Source: Setophaga petechia (Eukaryota > Chordata > Aves > Passeriformes > Parulidae). Taken from it: a stretch of DNA of 64,000 nt. Under the pieces are notes generated by a model. It made no database searches. It worked only from the letters and a program-made list of their open reading frames with translations, and was not told where the DNA came from. Every line of letters begins with the position of its first letter. Position 1 is the first letter of the stretch. Both the position numbers and the translations under genes were made by a program. The stretch spans positions 1,163,795-1,227,794 of the forward strand of contig JANCRA010000067.1 of NCBI GenBank assembly GCA_024362935.1, given 5' to 3'. Below are positions 1-11,707 of the stretch, one piece after another.

Positions 1-2
1 AG

Positions 3-755
3 CACGACGGGAGGAGGCGCATCCAGCAGGAGGGACTGATGAAGATCTACGTCTTCCAGCTCCTCACCCGGGCTTCCTTCGAGGTTTGCTTTTTGATAGG
101 GCAGTATCTGCTCTACGGTTTCGAGGTGGAAGCTTATTACGTCTGCAACAGGGTCCCTTGCCCCCACACCGTGGACTGCTTCGTGTCCCGGCCCACAGAG
201 AAGACCATCTTCCTCCTGGTGATGTACGTGGTGAGCTGCCTGTGCCTGCTGCTGAACATGTGTGAGATGTTCCACCTGGGCTTCGGGACCATCCGCGACG
301 CCATCCGCAACCGGAAAATCAACAGCTTCCGCCAGCCGCCCTACAACTACGCCTACCCCAAGAACATCTCCTGCCCTCCTGAGTACAACCTGGTCGTCAA
401 ATCCGAGAAATCCACCAAGATCCCCAACAGCCTGATGGCCCACGAGCAGAACTTGGCCAACGTGGCTCAGGAGCAGCAGTGCACCAGCCCCGATGAGAAC
501 CTGCCCGCCGATCTGTCCACGCTGCACAAGCACCTGAGGGTGGCCCAGGAGCAGCTGGACATCGCCTTCCAGAGCTACAGCAGCACCCAGGCCAACACTC
601 AGCCCTCTCGGACCAGCAGCCCTGCCTCGGGGGGCACCGTGGTGGAGCAGAACAGGGCCAACACCGCCCAGGAGAAACAGGGTGCTAAGCCCAAGGCCTC
701 GCTGGAGAAAGGCAGCTCCAGCAGTAAAGATGGGAAGACGTCCGTGTGGATATAA
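3..755 (+). CDS. GJC2: Gap junction gamma connexin, C-terminal part (partial at window edge)
   Basis: A connexin forms gap-junction hemichannels in the plasma membrane. The reading frame is open from the window edge to TAA at 753-755, so the N-terminal half lies outside. Counting from the methionine at 39, TM3 is about residues 6-28. The second extracellular loop follows with the connexin cysteine spacing C-x4-C-x5-C (YVCNRVPC, then PHTVDC) and SRPTEKT. TM4 is about 58-79, and a long hydrophilic cytoplasmic tail runs to 238. The tail ends DGKTSVWI, the PDZ-binding-type terminus known from connexin 45, and holds two related blocks ([24 protein letters not shown]). This makes it a gamma (GJC) connexin. 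GJC2 rather than GJC1 is inferred from IBA57 lying next downstream, as in mammals. The C-terminal half resembles connexin 45 strongly, so the paralogue call is less sure than the family call. Confidence 0.85.
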   Translation, partial: HDGRRRIQQEGLMKIYVFQLLTRASFEVCFLIGQYLLYGFEVEAYYVCNRVPCPHTVDCFVSRPTEKTIFLLVMYVVSCLCLLLNMCEMFHLGFGTIRDAIRNRKINSFRQPPYNYAYPKNISCPPEYNLVVKSEKSTKIPNSLMAHEQNLANVAQEQQCTSPDENLPADLSTLHKHLRVAQEQLDIAFQSYSSTQANTQPSRTSSPASGGTVVEQNRANTAQEKQGAKPKASLEKGSSSSKDGKTSVWI

Positions 756-2955
756 CTGTGCCAGGAAGGCGTGAGAGGGGCTTTGGTTTTGGTTTGTCTC
801 TGGTTTTCGGTGTTATCTCGCGTTTGTTTCGCAGGGCGCGGTTTTTGTGTGGAAGTCAAGAGAGTGAAAGGAGTTTCGGACCAATTTAGTGCTGTCTTCC
901 AGTTAACAAAAGACATTTCTTCCCTGTTTCCAACGTGTTCTCCAGCTGGGAACCTCCAGTGAGTAACAGCAATCCCTCCCCACCTCCCAGCCCCTGGCTC
1001 AGCAGAGACTGGACAATGTGCTGTGCGGGGAAGAGGAGCTGCTGGTGGCTCAGGAGAGAAGTGAGGCTGACAGGGATCAGCCACCCTCCTGCACGGCAGG
1101 GCTCGAGTGCTGCAGGCCAGGCAGTGTTTAATTACTAAACACCCTTAATCGAATTAATTCCTGATCCTTTGGTAAGAAAACCACTGACATATTGCAGGGA
1201 CATTGGTGGCAGGCTCACAGCTGATGGCCTGCCTGGGCTGGCACATGCCAATGAGGGCCTTGTTGGATGCTGTGAGCCAGAACTGGCACCCAGGTCGGGT
1301 CTGGGGCAGGAACAGAGCGACTGGACCCCAAACCAGCACAGGGCTGAAGGTTTCATCTTTCCTTCCTCTGCTCCAAACCCTCTGGAGCAGCAGCGAGCAG
1401 TGACATTGCATCCTACTGGTGCCTGTGTAGCACTTGCTACAGATGTGATGGGAATTGTCGCAGTTACAGGGTTTTTAACAAACTGCTGCTTCACATCATC
1501 AGAAAGTGCCTTTATGCAACCAGGAAAACAAAAGTGTAAAGGGTTGAGGCTCCTTTACTTGCTGAATTTTCGGCGATCGGCGTCGGCAAATTTGTTTTTC
1601 TGATTAATTGAGGAAAAGCACTGTTGGCAAATTTGTTTTTCTGATTAATCAAACCCTTATAAATAGTGGCAGGAGGCAGATCTATGCATAGTGGTGTGTG
1701 TGTGTCCATGTGTAGATACAGGCACTATGAACACGTGAGTGTGAACGTAGACATAGAGAGCTCGGTGTAAATGTGATATCAACCCTCTGCTCCTTCTACA
1801 GCCTCCCACCTCCCCTGAGGAAACCCAGCTGCCCCAGGGCTGGGGCTGATCTCATCCTGGGCCTTTCAGCCTCCAGCCCCACCTGGGGAACTGGGAGGGG
1901 TCCCACATTTGCTGGGGGGGCTTTGCAGAAGGTCTGGCTTCGGTGGGGACAGGACCAGGACAAGAGCAGGAAGGTTTTCCTGAGTTTATGACGAATTTTT
2001 TTCAGCTGGGCTTGACTTTAGGGTGGTTTTCATGCATTTACAGTACTTTGGGTGTGTGTTAAAACCCAGCTGCTGAGTTTCAAGGCTCCTACTGTTCTTG
2101 GTCAGAGGGTGGTTTCATCTCCACCACAGGGAACCCAGACAGGCAGAGCCTTCAGGATCAAACCTACTGCAAAAGAAGTAAATTCTCCCTGAGCAGTGCT
2201 CTGTTCGTGTGCCAAGCTGTTCCAGGATTTCTCATCCATGGGATATTCCTGATTTCTAGCTGGACATCACTCTCATGTCCTTGAGGTCAGTCCCTAACAG
2301 CCCTGAGCATGCCTGTTCCCTAAATGTCCAGCCCTTTGGCCATTTTTAGGAACAGCATGGAATTTGGATATGCCCTTCATCCCCTGGGAACTTTGGCTGA
2401 GCTGTGTGATGCATTAGAGATCAGTCCTGAAAGCAAAAAAATAAAACAGTAGGATTAAAAAGAAAGCAGAGAAACATCCTGCAAGGTATCCAGCAGCAAA
2501 TATTCACTTTGTGGCTTTGTGTATCTGTCTGGGGAACCTTCCAGGCCTGCTCCTGGTGCTGCTGAAGGCATTGGTAAAATGCCTGGAATGCTGTTTGCTC
2601 TTGCAGCTCAAGAAAAGGGTAAGTGGATGCAGGAGAAGGATCAGCACAGCAGCAGCCAGCAGTGCCATCCATCCATCCCCTTCTGCTGGGAGTTTTGCAG
2701 GAAAGGCTCAGAAGGGTCACACCATGCTGGTGACAAACATATCCAAGTGCTCTGTTTGTCCTTGTCCTGTGCGTGGGAACGTGCTCCCTGCTGGCTGGGG
2801 ATGTGCTGGGCACAGCAGGAGAGGTGGATGCTCACAGAGCTGCTGAAACCTGGAAAAAAAATCCTACAGGGCCACAGCCCAGGCTGCTGGGGAGGAGAGA
2901 GGTGATCCTGGGTGGAAATTTGTTCCCTGGCTGGAAATTTGTTCCCTGGTCACTG
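756..2955. other. 3' flank of the connexin gene, no further gene seen
   Basis: This is probably GJC2 3' UTR followed by non-coding sequence. The start is GC-rich, and an AATTTGTTTTTCTGATTAAT segment is duplicated at about 1588-1650. No ORF here shows protein-like composition or splice-flanked exons. No transposon family was recognised with confidence. Confidence 0.4.
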
Positions 2956-2961
2956 CAGCTG

Positions 2962-3337
2962 TATGACAGTGGTCACAGGGGTCTCAGGTTGAGGGAAGAG
3001 ATGAGGATCTGACTCCATGTTTCAAAAGGCTGATTTATTATTTTATGATATATATTATATTAAAACTACACTAAAAGAATAGAAGAAAAGGTTTCATTTC
3101 AGAAGGCTGGCTAAGGTAAGAATAGAAAGGAATGAATAACAAAGGTTTGTGGCTCAGACAGAGAGAGCTAGCTGGGCTGTGATTGACCATTAATTACAAA
3201 CATCTACATGAGACCAATCACAGATGCACCTGTTGCATTCCACAGCAGCAGATAATCATTGTTTACATCTTGGCTCTGAGGCCTCTCAGGAGGAAAAACC
3301 TCAAGGAAAAGATTTTCATGAAAAGATGTCTGTGACA
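2962..3337 (+). mobile_element. Solo LTR (family A) with 6-bp target duplication
   Basis: This ~376-bp segment ends TGTGACA and is flanked by a perfect 6-bp direct repeat, CAGCTG at 2956-2961 and again at 3338-3343. It is clearly homologous along its length to 16852-17244. Shared landmarks are GACTCCATGTTTC, the ATTTATTATTTTATGATATA tract, ACATGAGACCAATCA and CACCTGTTGCATTCCACAGC. The lack of an internal coding region and the target duplication indicate a solo LTR of an endogenous retrovirus. The family name is not assigned. Confidence 0.75.
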
Positions 3338-3343
3338 CAGCTG

Positions 3344-6270
3344 TGCAGGGCATGAGCTTGTCCCTCACATCAGTGAGACTTCTCCTTTATTCCCAGCCCT
3401 GTGTCCCAGGGGTAACTCTGTGCATTTAAAGTTGTGATCCCAAGGGAGGGATGGAAACTCTGAGGATAACCATGGCTGGATGCTGCCTGGGTTCTTGTGA
3501 TTCCTTTTCCATGAGCAACAATCCCACAGCCCCAGATCAACTTGTGCTTCCCACACGATGCTGAGAGGCAGGAATGCAGGATTTTGGGTTTCTCCTGCCC
3601 CTACCTCCCTTGGCACCATTCATGGCCTGAGCGCTTGCTGGTGACTCAGATCTGCCCCTCAGCTCCTGCAGATCCCCCCTGAGTCACCACACCAGGGACA
3701 GGAATGTCATTCCCTTGTTCTTGCTCCAGGAAAAAACCTTGGCCAACGCCTCTCTCGCCAAGGGGCAGATTTTAAGCTAAAATCTCCCAAATTCAGGGAG
3801 AGGGGGAAAGTCATGGGCAGATTTTAAGCTAAAACCCCCCAAAGCTGGTCACAGAGACCTGATGAACCCATTAAACCCAGTTTGTACAGCAGGGCTGCCC
3901 CAGCAATCCCCACAGGAGGAGATTCCAGCTTCGGAGCAGCAGGGTGGGAAAAGACCATGGACCTTCTGGCCAACTTGCCACCATCAAATGACTCCATGAA
4001 AGGTGACATGAACCCCCTCTGTGCAACCCAATGGAGATATGGAGAAGTCTCATGCCTTTAACTCTGCATATTTTGGCTGTTTGGAGGCTGTTTGCACCCT
4101 CAAATGTGCTTTAAGCTGAACTCCTCCAGTCCCACCAACCTTTCTGCAAGGGCTGATTTTCTAGCATGGTTTTCCCTGGTGTCTTTGGACCAACACCAGC
4201 CACTTGACAAGTTCCCAGCAGTGTGGCAGTGCTGCTCCTCGTGTCACCTTCCCTCCCTTCTCCTCTTCCTCACTCTGCTCCTCCCCAAACCCCAGTGCTT
4301 CCCTCTCCAGATGTGTGGTTGTACAGAATCTTCCTGCCCTCCTTCAAACCCCATTTTTATTGTCACACAGTGAGCCAGGGGGGCTCTTTTATTGTCACAG
4401 TGACCCCTGGGTCCTGCAGAGGGTTTGGAGCCTCTCCCCAGCTGGTGTCACCCTCCCATCTCACATGCACTGGCTGTTTTCTGCTGGGAGAGTCAATAAT
4501 TGCATTATTGATGGGTACCAGAGCCAGGGCAGACTCTTGGGGGATCAATAACCCCCTCGCTGGGCAGGGACACGGGGTGACCACTCCCAGCCCTGCTCAT
4601 CCCTCAGGCCTGGAGTATTTCCCTGCACAACATCCCCTCCCAAGGGGAGCTGATCCTGCTTTCCCATGTTTCCCAAGAGTTTTGCAGGGACTCAAGCACA
4701 GGGGTGTGTTCCCAGCTGGTCTCAGAGGTGCCTGTGAGGTCCCAGCCAGCCTGGAGGACACTGCTGATCCTCTGAGCATGGGGAGGAGGGATCCAGGCTC
4801 TCCTAAATCCCATCCCAAGGCCACACACAGGAGCCAGCATGGGTCAGACATTCCTAGGAACAGAAAAGATTATTACTACTATTATTATTATCCTTTTATC
4901 TACTGATTTGCTCACTTCCCCCCTTCCTCCTCCACTCTGTAAACCCTTTAGGATGTTGGGTTTCTCCACTGAGTCACTGCCACAAAAGTGACCAAATGCA
5001 ATGGTGATGACTCTGCAGGAATGACTCCTATCCAGGCAGGAGCAGCAATCCCATCTTTCATCCTGTCACTGGGGACAGGAAAAGGAGCAGCAAAATATTC
5101 ACAGCCACAGCAAAATCCCCACCACAATTGTTCCCAACTCAACCAGCAACCAGAGGAAATTCATTTAGAGGGTGGAGCATCAGCCACAGAAGAAATGCCA
5201 ATGGTGTAATTAATGCTTTGCTTTCATTTTTGTCTTTTCTCCAGGTAGCAGTTTTGTCCACACACACAAGGGAGGTTTGGCTTTGTGGCTGAACTAATCA
5301 TAAATGTTGACTCTCTCACTAAACTTGGTCTGATAAAGTGCCCACACTTATATTTCTCTTCTTACCATTCAGGGCCAGGAATGTCCCACAAAAGCCAGAT
5401 TACCTTCTTGCTTGCATTGCATTCCACTGGGAAATACTTGAACTAAACTCAAGGCCATAACCAGTCTGTGCTGTTACAAAGTGTCTGGGATTGGTGGGGT
5501 TTTATTTCTTTTTTTTTTTTTTTTTTGGTTGTTATTTTTTAAATGTACTAACTGTATTTGTACTAGAAACGTTTGGAGTATGAGGTCGAATCTGTAAGTA
5601 TTTTGCAGTGTAAATGTTACATCTGGGCTGTAGTTAGAATATGAACCACTGGTCAAAAGGCAAAGGGACATCAGTCCAACTCAACTGTGGCTATTCCACG
5701 TCCATTACTAATAATATGGAATAAAACTTACATTTTGTTACAGTACGTAAAGCGTGTGGTTCTTGCTTGAGCAGGGCTCTGAGTGATGAGGAGAAATCCT
5801 TCTCCATCTCTGATTGGCCTGGTTTGGCCATGTAGGAGCTCTGTTTTCCCTGCTATGGCCACAAACCATCCCAGAATAGTTTTGCCTTAAGAAGCATTTG
5901 ACCTTGGTGTTGTTTGGGATGCCTTGTCTCCCTGATGAATCACTGCAGATCCCTCAGGCACAGAGCTCAGGCTGCTGAGGGAAGCCTGGGCTTTCAAAAG
6001 CAAGAAAACTTTGGGGAATGTGGGAGAAATCGATGATTCAGGGTGAAGAAAAGATGGGAGAGCACTTTGTGAGAGAGCCTGGCATTCCAAGCACCCCAGT
6101 GTGTGCTGCTCCCATGAAATCACAGACACTGGGCACTCACAACCCCTCTCCAAATGTCCTCAGGAAAAAAAAATCTGGACTCAAACATGCATTTTTTTCT
6201 GTTTCTCTGGAAGCTGAGCTAAGTTGACTGAGTAATATATAAGTAAAATACTGACTGTATTTTCTGAAAC
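3344..6270. other. Intergenic sequence, possible distal connexin 3' UTR
   Basis: There is no convincing coding exon. A short (ATT)n-like tract lies at about 4868-4892. The AT-rich stretch at about 5450-5760, with a long T-run at 5511-5527, reads like a conserved 3' UTR end. Open frames here, such as one across 4223-4906, have the proline/serine-rich low-complexity look of translated non-coding DNA. Confidence 0.4.
5720..5725 (+). terminator. Putative polyadenylation signal AATAAA, perhaps distal GJC2
   Basis: AATAAA lies at the end of an AT-rich, non-repetitive stretch and is followed within ~30 bp by a T/G-containing segment. The next + strand gene starts 7.6 kb further on, so the connexin gene is the only candidate owner. 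Distance from the stop codon would give a ~5 kb 3' UTR, so this is tentative. Confidence 0.3.
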
Positions 6271-6274
6271 CCTT

Positions 6275-6664
6275 GATGAAGGCAGGAATGGTGGATCTGA
6301 CTCCATGTTCTCAGAAGGCTAATTTATTATTTTATGATCTATATTATATTCAAGAATACTAAACTAAACTATAATAAAGAATACAGCAAGGATACATATA
6401 GAAGGCTAAAAAGATAATAATGAAAACTCCTGACTCTTTCCAGAGTCTGACACAGCTTGGCCCCAGTTGGCCATTAAGTAAAAACAATTCACATGAAGCC
6501 AATGAAACAATCACCTGTGGGTAAACAATCTCCAAACACATTCTACACGAGCACGACACAGGAGAAGCAAATGAGATAATTATTGTTTTCATTTTTTCTC
6601 TGAGGCTTCTCAGCTTCCCAGGAGAAGAATCCTGGGCAAAGGGATTTTTCAGAAAATGTGACAG
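6275..6664 (+). mobile_element. LTR fragment (family A, divergent subfamily), copy 1
   Basis: It shares the GACTCCATG, TTTATTATTTTATGAT, AAACAATCACCTGTGGG and GAGGCTTCTCAGC blocks with 6890-7275, and more weakly with the LTRs at 2962 and 16852. It ends near TGTGACAGTGACA. No target duplication could be seen. Confidence 0.6.
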
Positions 6665-6696
6665 TGACAATTGACAACTTCTTTGGCAGGACACAG

Positions 6697-6815
6697 GACG
6701 TGCTCCCACCAAGAGACAGGGAAGAGCCAAGGCCAGGCTGGATGGGGCTTGGAGCAGCCTGGCCTGGTGGAGGTGTCCCTGCCCTGGGGGTTGATCCCAA
6801 CTCACAGAAGGAAAA
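6697..6815 (+). mobile_element. CR1 LINE 3' fragment
   Basis: This short segment carries the CR1 3' consensus wording AAGGCCAGGCTGGATGGGGC followed by TTGGAGCAGCCTGG. It lies between the two related LTR copies. Confidence 0.55.
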
Positions 6816-6889
6816 AAGGCAAAAGCAGCCCCCATCCAGCAGCATTTTGGGAACAGGCAGAGTTATCACAACTACTGTATTTGCAGGGA

Positions 6890-7275
6890 TCCTTGTGGCA
6901 GGGAGGAATGGTGAACCTGACTCCATGTACTCAGAAAGCTAACTTATTCTTTTATAACATTATAATAAAGAATACTATACTATACTAAAGAATACAGACT
7001 AGATACTTACTGAATGCTAAAAAGATAATAATAATGAAAATGTGTTGCTCTTTTCAGATTCCCAACACAGCTTGGCCCTGATTGGCCAAAGAGTGAAAAC
7101 AACTCAGAGCAGAATCCAATGAAACAATCACCTGTGGGTAAACAATCTCCAAACACATTCCACAAGAGCACAACACAGGAGAAGCAAATGAGATAAGAAT
7201 TGTTTTCCTTTTTTTCTGAGGCTTCTCAACTTTCCAGGACAAAAATCCTGGGTGAAGGGATTTTGGGAATGCCAC
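6890..7275 (+). mobile_element. LTR fragment (family A, divergent subfamily), copy 2
   Basis: It is the same subfamily and orientation as 6275-6664, about 230 bp downstream. It shares GACTCCATG, AAAGATAATAATAATGAAAA, GGTAAACAATCTCCAAACAC and the TTTTTTCTGAGGCTTCTCAA block. The close pair could be two insertions or a local duplication. Confidence 0.6.
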
Positions 7276-7489
7276 ACACAACCCCTCCCATTCCTTTGGA
7301 AAGCCACAGTGAAATTGCCAATGGCTCTCCAGTTCTCTCTGGGGTCACAGAACTCCAGAATTCCGGAATTCCAGCCCACAGCATCCCCCTGGCTCCCAAT
7401 CCCTCCTCCCAGGGTGTTGGAATGGAAACCCCTCAGGGCACAGGGAAAATTCAGGCACAGGGATTGACCTGGAGAAACTGAGATATATG

Positions 7490-7870
7490 AAGCTACAAAG
7501 TGAAATAGAAATATAGATTTAGAATATAGATTTTAGCTTTTAGTAGAAAGTTACACTAAGTGCCTTGATGTAAAAAGCTGGAGCAGAGAGCAGAGGCCCT
7601 TTTGCTCATAGGCACAATTCTACACCATGGTAGTGGTATTTCTATAAGGTTACCCTGCCCCAGACAAAATGTAAGTTTAGCTCTTACCTACTCAAAATCC
7701 CACTCAATTATTACTATTTCACTACTCTGACCATTCCAAAAATAACAATATATCCCCTTAGAACTCTCACCTTCAAAAGATCTTAAAAGAATATAAGATG
7801 AAGACTTTATATATAGGACAACACAACAACATCCTATTCCTTTTTACTCTCACCTAGAGTAAAACACCCA
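7490..7870. repeat. Dispersed repeat B, longer copy
   Basis: The block GGTAGTGGTATTTCTATAAG through CCTTAGAACTCTCACCTTC recurs at 9600-9770, showing it is a dispersed repeat. It is A/T-rich and may be part of an old LTR. No coding potential was seen. Confidence 0.5.
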
Positions 7871-7934
7871 TCACAAAGCCACACCAGGGAAATGCAGGAA
7901 GAGCTGTCCCTTCCTCTGAGTCCCCCCAGCAGGA

Positions 7935-8185
7935 ATCACAGAGCATAATTAAGGTTGGAAAAGCTCTCTGAGTTTGAGTTTAAACATCCAACCACCAAAC
8001 CCTGTCCCCAGGTGCCACATCCACACAGTTTTTAAACATTTCCAGGGGTGGTGATCCCACCACTTCCCTGGCCACTCTTTCAGTGAAGAAATTTTCTTTA
8101 ATATCCAATCCAAACCTCACCCAGTGTAACTTCAGGCTATTTCCTCCATCCCTTGTTCCCTGGAAGACAAGAGTGGTGCCCACCC
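7935..8185 (-). mobile_element. CR1 LINE fragment, reverse orientation
   Basis: It contains the reverse-complemented CR1 wording: GGTTGGAAAAGCTCTCTGAG, CAGGGGTGGTGATCCCACCA and CCACTTCCCTGGCC. The same blocks recur in the minus-orientation CR1 at 21150-21345. Confidence 0.6.
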
Positions 8186-8584
8186 TCCTTTCAGAGCAGC
8201 TTTTGGATGCACAAACTCACTCTCTCCAAGCACAGCTTCCACTTTGCTCTATTCCTGCCTGTTGTACTTGCAATTCCCCCCTGTCAGCAGTGATTTTGCA
8301 TTGCACAGGCTGTCACAATCCCTGTTTTCCTCTCCAGGGCTGTGGGATATTGTCCCAGGAGTGCTGCTATGGTTTACCACAGCTGCCTGTGGCTGACCTC
8401 CCAGAATATTCAATGCACAGGGGTTGGGAGGAATAATTGCAGCTCACGTGGGTGTTGTGCTTAAAAACCCCAAGAAAAAGATGGAAAAAATGAATTTATG
8501 ATGGCAGCATTGCCCTGAAGGGCTGGCTGCAGAGATTATCCCTGATCAGGATGAGTTATTGACAATTAAATGCCAAGGATGGGT

Positions 8585-9075
8585 TTCCCACTAGATATGG
8601 GATTCTAGTGGATTCCCACTGGAGGTTTCCCACTTGATATGGGATTCTAGTGGATTCCCACTTGATATGGAATTCTAGTGAATTCCCACTGGAGTTTTCC
8701 CACTTGATATGGGATGCTAGTGGATTCCCAGTAGATATGGAGTCCTAGTGGATTCCCACCAGAGGTTTCCCACTAGATATGGAATTCTAGTGAATTCCTA
8801 CTGGGGATTTCCCACTAGATATGGCATTCTAGTGGATTCCCACTGGAGGTTTCCCACTAGATATGGAATTCTAGTAGATTCCCAGTAGATATGGAATTCT
8901 AGTGGATTCCCACTAGATATGGGATTCTAGTGGATTCCCACTGGAGGTTTCCCACTAGATATGGAATTCTAGTGGATTCCCATCGGAGTTTTCCCACTAG
9001 ATGTGGAATTCTAGTGGATTCCCACTAGAGGTTTCCCACTAGATATGGGATTCTAGTGGATTCTCACTAAAATTC
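8585..9075. repeat. Minisatellite with 42-bp and ~28-bp units
   Basis: The array is built from CCCACTAGATATGGAATTCT then AGTGGATTCCCACTGGAGGT and TT. Shorter units lack the GGAGGTTTCCCACT part. Roughly a dozen or more units are present. The core GGATTCTAGTGGATTCC is partly self-complementary around TCTAG. It is non-coding. Confidence 0.9.
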
Positions 9076-9596
9076 CACACCTTCCAGTAGAAATTAAAGT
9101 CATGGAAGCTCTGGGAATTGTGTTTTCCCTCCCACCCAAGGCTTCAGGGCCCCCATTTTTTATGAAGACAGGCAGACACCCACTGAGGGCTGGCACAAAC
9201 CTTCCCAGGGCTCTCAGTGACACTATGGATTGTCTCAAACCATCCCCTGAGCTCATTTAATGCACTAAACTGGCAGAGTTGTAGTTCCTGACACTGAAAC
9301 TTTTCAATATGACTTCATTAGCCACTAAATTCTGGACTCAAACATGCATTTTTTATGTAATAACCGAATTAACTCCATGAGAAAAGAAAAGCAAACCCAA
9401 AGGGAAAGGAATATAAGCAGTAGGAAGTGGTAAAACAAATAAAGGCTCGAACTGGCTGCCTGATTGTTTTCTATTTTCACTTTTATTCCCCTTTCAAATG
9501 TCTCTGTGGGGTTTGATACAGCACACCTGTGGTGGTTGGGGATGCAGGGAGATGGCAAAGGGCTGCCTGTGGGATGGCCACTGACCATCCCCACAG
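9076..9596. other. Intergenic, nothing recognised
   Basis: This is non-repetitive A/T- and G/C-mixed DNA with no exon-like ORF, RNA gene or clear mobile element. Confidence 0.4.
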
Positions 9597-9770
9597 CTTG
9601 GTATAGTGGTATTTCTATAAGGTTATCCTGCCCCAGATAATATGTAAGCTTAGCTCTTCAAAAGATAACAATATATAACAATAATATATATCATCATACC
9701 AAAAATAACAATATATCCCCTTAGAACTCTCACCTGCAAAAGATCTTAAAATAACATAAAGACTTGGCTG
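9597..9770. repeat. Dispersed repeat B, shorter copy
   Basis: It matches 7620-7800: GTGGTATTTCTATAAGGTTA, CCTGCCCCAGA, and AATATATCCCCTTAGAACTC. The central ACTCAATTATT part of the longer copy is replaced by a short AT-rich tract. Confidence 0.5.
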
Positions 9771-10520
9771 AAGCAGGGATGTGGAACAGTAAGAAACCCA
9801 CAAAGGATCCAGATGTGCCTCCATGGTGTCTGTTGGACTCTGGAGTCCAGCCCAGCTGTGCTTCCAGATTTGTGACTTTCCCCCTTCTCCTTCCAAAAGC
9901 AAACCCAGCTCCTGCTCTGGGCACATTTCCACTTCCAAGGAGAGAAAAGAACCACCCTGGGCACGAGCTCTCTGCTCCTCCAGCTGCCCCAGAGCCAGGC
10001 AGGTTTGCCCAGCCCTGTTTTGGACACACAGCTGGTGCCAGCATGTGGGCAGAGCACAAACAGGTGCCACCTTGAGTCACCTCTGCCAACACCTTTATTT
10101 CTCCAGCCCCAAATTCCAGTGGGGAATGGATTCCAGGGTGAACACCCCACGTGTCTCAGTGCTGCTGGGACACACTGGGGGATGTGTGATAAGGTTATCA
10201 CTGTGGGGCACAAGGGGACAGCCCAGCCCTGCATCAACTCAGCACATTTGCAGCTCCTGGAAAATGAGCCTCCCTTCACTCAGGGTGGGTTTGTGCTGGT
10301 GCTGCCTGTCCTGGAGGTTTTAGTGGGGTCATTGGGGCCAGGAGACTCCCCCTGCCCAGAGAGCTGTGGGTGGTGGCAGAGGGAAGGGGCAGGATGGGCT
10401 CAAACCGAGCAGCAGCCACTGGAAAAACAGAGGGAAACAGCACCAGCTCCATGGTTTAACTGGGGGGGTTTAACACAGGCATTCCCCAGCCCTGGAAATG
10501 TTCAAGATCAGTTTGAGCTG
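9771..10520. other. Intergenic, GC-moderate, no gene seen
   Basis: Several overlapping ORFs exist on both strands because stops are sparse, but none has a conserved motif or is bounded by a coherent splice pair. No mobile element was recognised. Confidence 0.35.
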
Positions 10521-10524
10521 AGCA

Positions 10525-11087
10525 ACCTGATGGATTGAACCTGTCCCTGATGGATTGGACGTGCCCCTGAGGGACTGAACCTGTCCCTGATGGATTGAAC
10601 ATGCCCCTGATGGATTGAACCTGTTCCTGATGGATTGAACGTGTCCCTGATGGACTGAACCTGTCCCTGAGGGACTGAACCTGTCCCTGATGGACTGAAC
10701 CTGTTCCTGATGAACTGAACCTGTCCCTGATGGACTGAACCTGTCCCTGAGGGACTGAACCTGTCCCTGATGGACTGAACCTGTTCCTGATGAACTGAAC
10801 CTGTCCCTGATGGACTGAACCTGTTCCTGATGGATTGAACCTGTCCCTGATGGACTGAACCTGTCCCTGATGGATTGAACCTGCCCCTGATGGATTGAAC
10901 CTGTCCCTGATGGATTGAACCTGTCCCTGAGGGACTGAACCTGTCCCTGATGGATTGAACCTGTTCCTGATGGAGTGAACCTGTCCCTGATGGAGTGAAC
11001 GTGCTCCTGATGGATTGAACCTGTTCCTGATGGATTGAACCTGCCCCTGATGGATTGGACATGCTCCTTATGGATGGGACATGCCCC
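10525..11087. repeat. 20-bp minisatellite, about 28 units
   Basis: The near-perfect unit is CTGTCCCTGATGGATTGAAC. Variants alternate TGTCCC/TGTTCC/TGCCCC and GATGGA/GAGGGA/GATGAA. Because 20 is not a multiple of three and the unit lacks stops on the minus strand, long artefactual ORFs run through it there. The array is interrupted by an LTR at 11088 and resumes for about two units at 11708-11755. Confidence 0.95.
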
Positions 11088-11707
11088 TGTGAAAAACGCC
11101 AAGCACTTGTTTTTAAAATTTTAAAAAGTTTAATGATAATAGAATGGTTATTAAAATAGCAGTATAATTAGAGTAATATTAATTTGGACAATTTGGATTA
11201 GGACAATATGAGACAATAGAAACCAAGAGTTACAGACGTCCAGGTACCTCTTTCTGGGCAACATAAGCCCAAAAAAGGACCCACGTTAACAGAGGGTTAA
11301 CCCTTAAAAACAACAGCCTGTTCCATATTCATACACTTCATGCATGATGCATAAATTCCATTCAAACAAGGATTCTGTCTGGGCAGTGTCAGCTTCTTCC
11401 TCTGAATCCTCACTGCATCTTCATGGCTAAGCAAGGCAGGAAGAAGTTTATTTCTTCTGATAATGGAGCAATAAATTCTCTTTCTCTGAAAGATTCAGGT
11501 GTCCTGTGGCTGCTATCTCACTGTGAGTCCTTTCTTTAAAAAGTATCCTACATAGCATAGTTTCTATTTTAACATTTTGATACAATATAAAACTATGTTT
11601 AGCACACTACTTAAGAAAATTAATACAGCACAACTTTCTAGCATAACACATATAATGTTCATTTTAATATTTGCCAAAAGCCAATCATAAAATACCCATT
11701 TTTCACA
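11088..11707 (+). mobile_element. Solo LTR (family C) inserted in the minisatellite
   Basis: This 620-bp element begins TGTGAAAAACGCC and ends TTTTTCACA. It is homologous end to end with 17525-18135. Array units lie on both sides (GACATGCCCC upstream; TCCCTGATGGATTGGACATG downstream), so the insertion post-dates array formation. Orientation is arbitrary because no TATA box or polyadenylation signal decides it. Confidence 0.75.

Noticed and set aside
4223..4906. A 227-codon plus-strand ORF
   Set aside because: It has low-complexity Pro/Ser composition, ends in a (TAT)n tyrosine run, has no domain, and competing ORFs exist in other frames.
10470..11102. Minus-strand ORFs of 184-210 codons with a 20-residue repeat
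   Set aside because: They arise from a 20-bp tandem repeat without stops (three units give one 20-residue period). There is no start context, splice structure or conserved domain.
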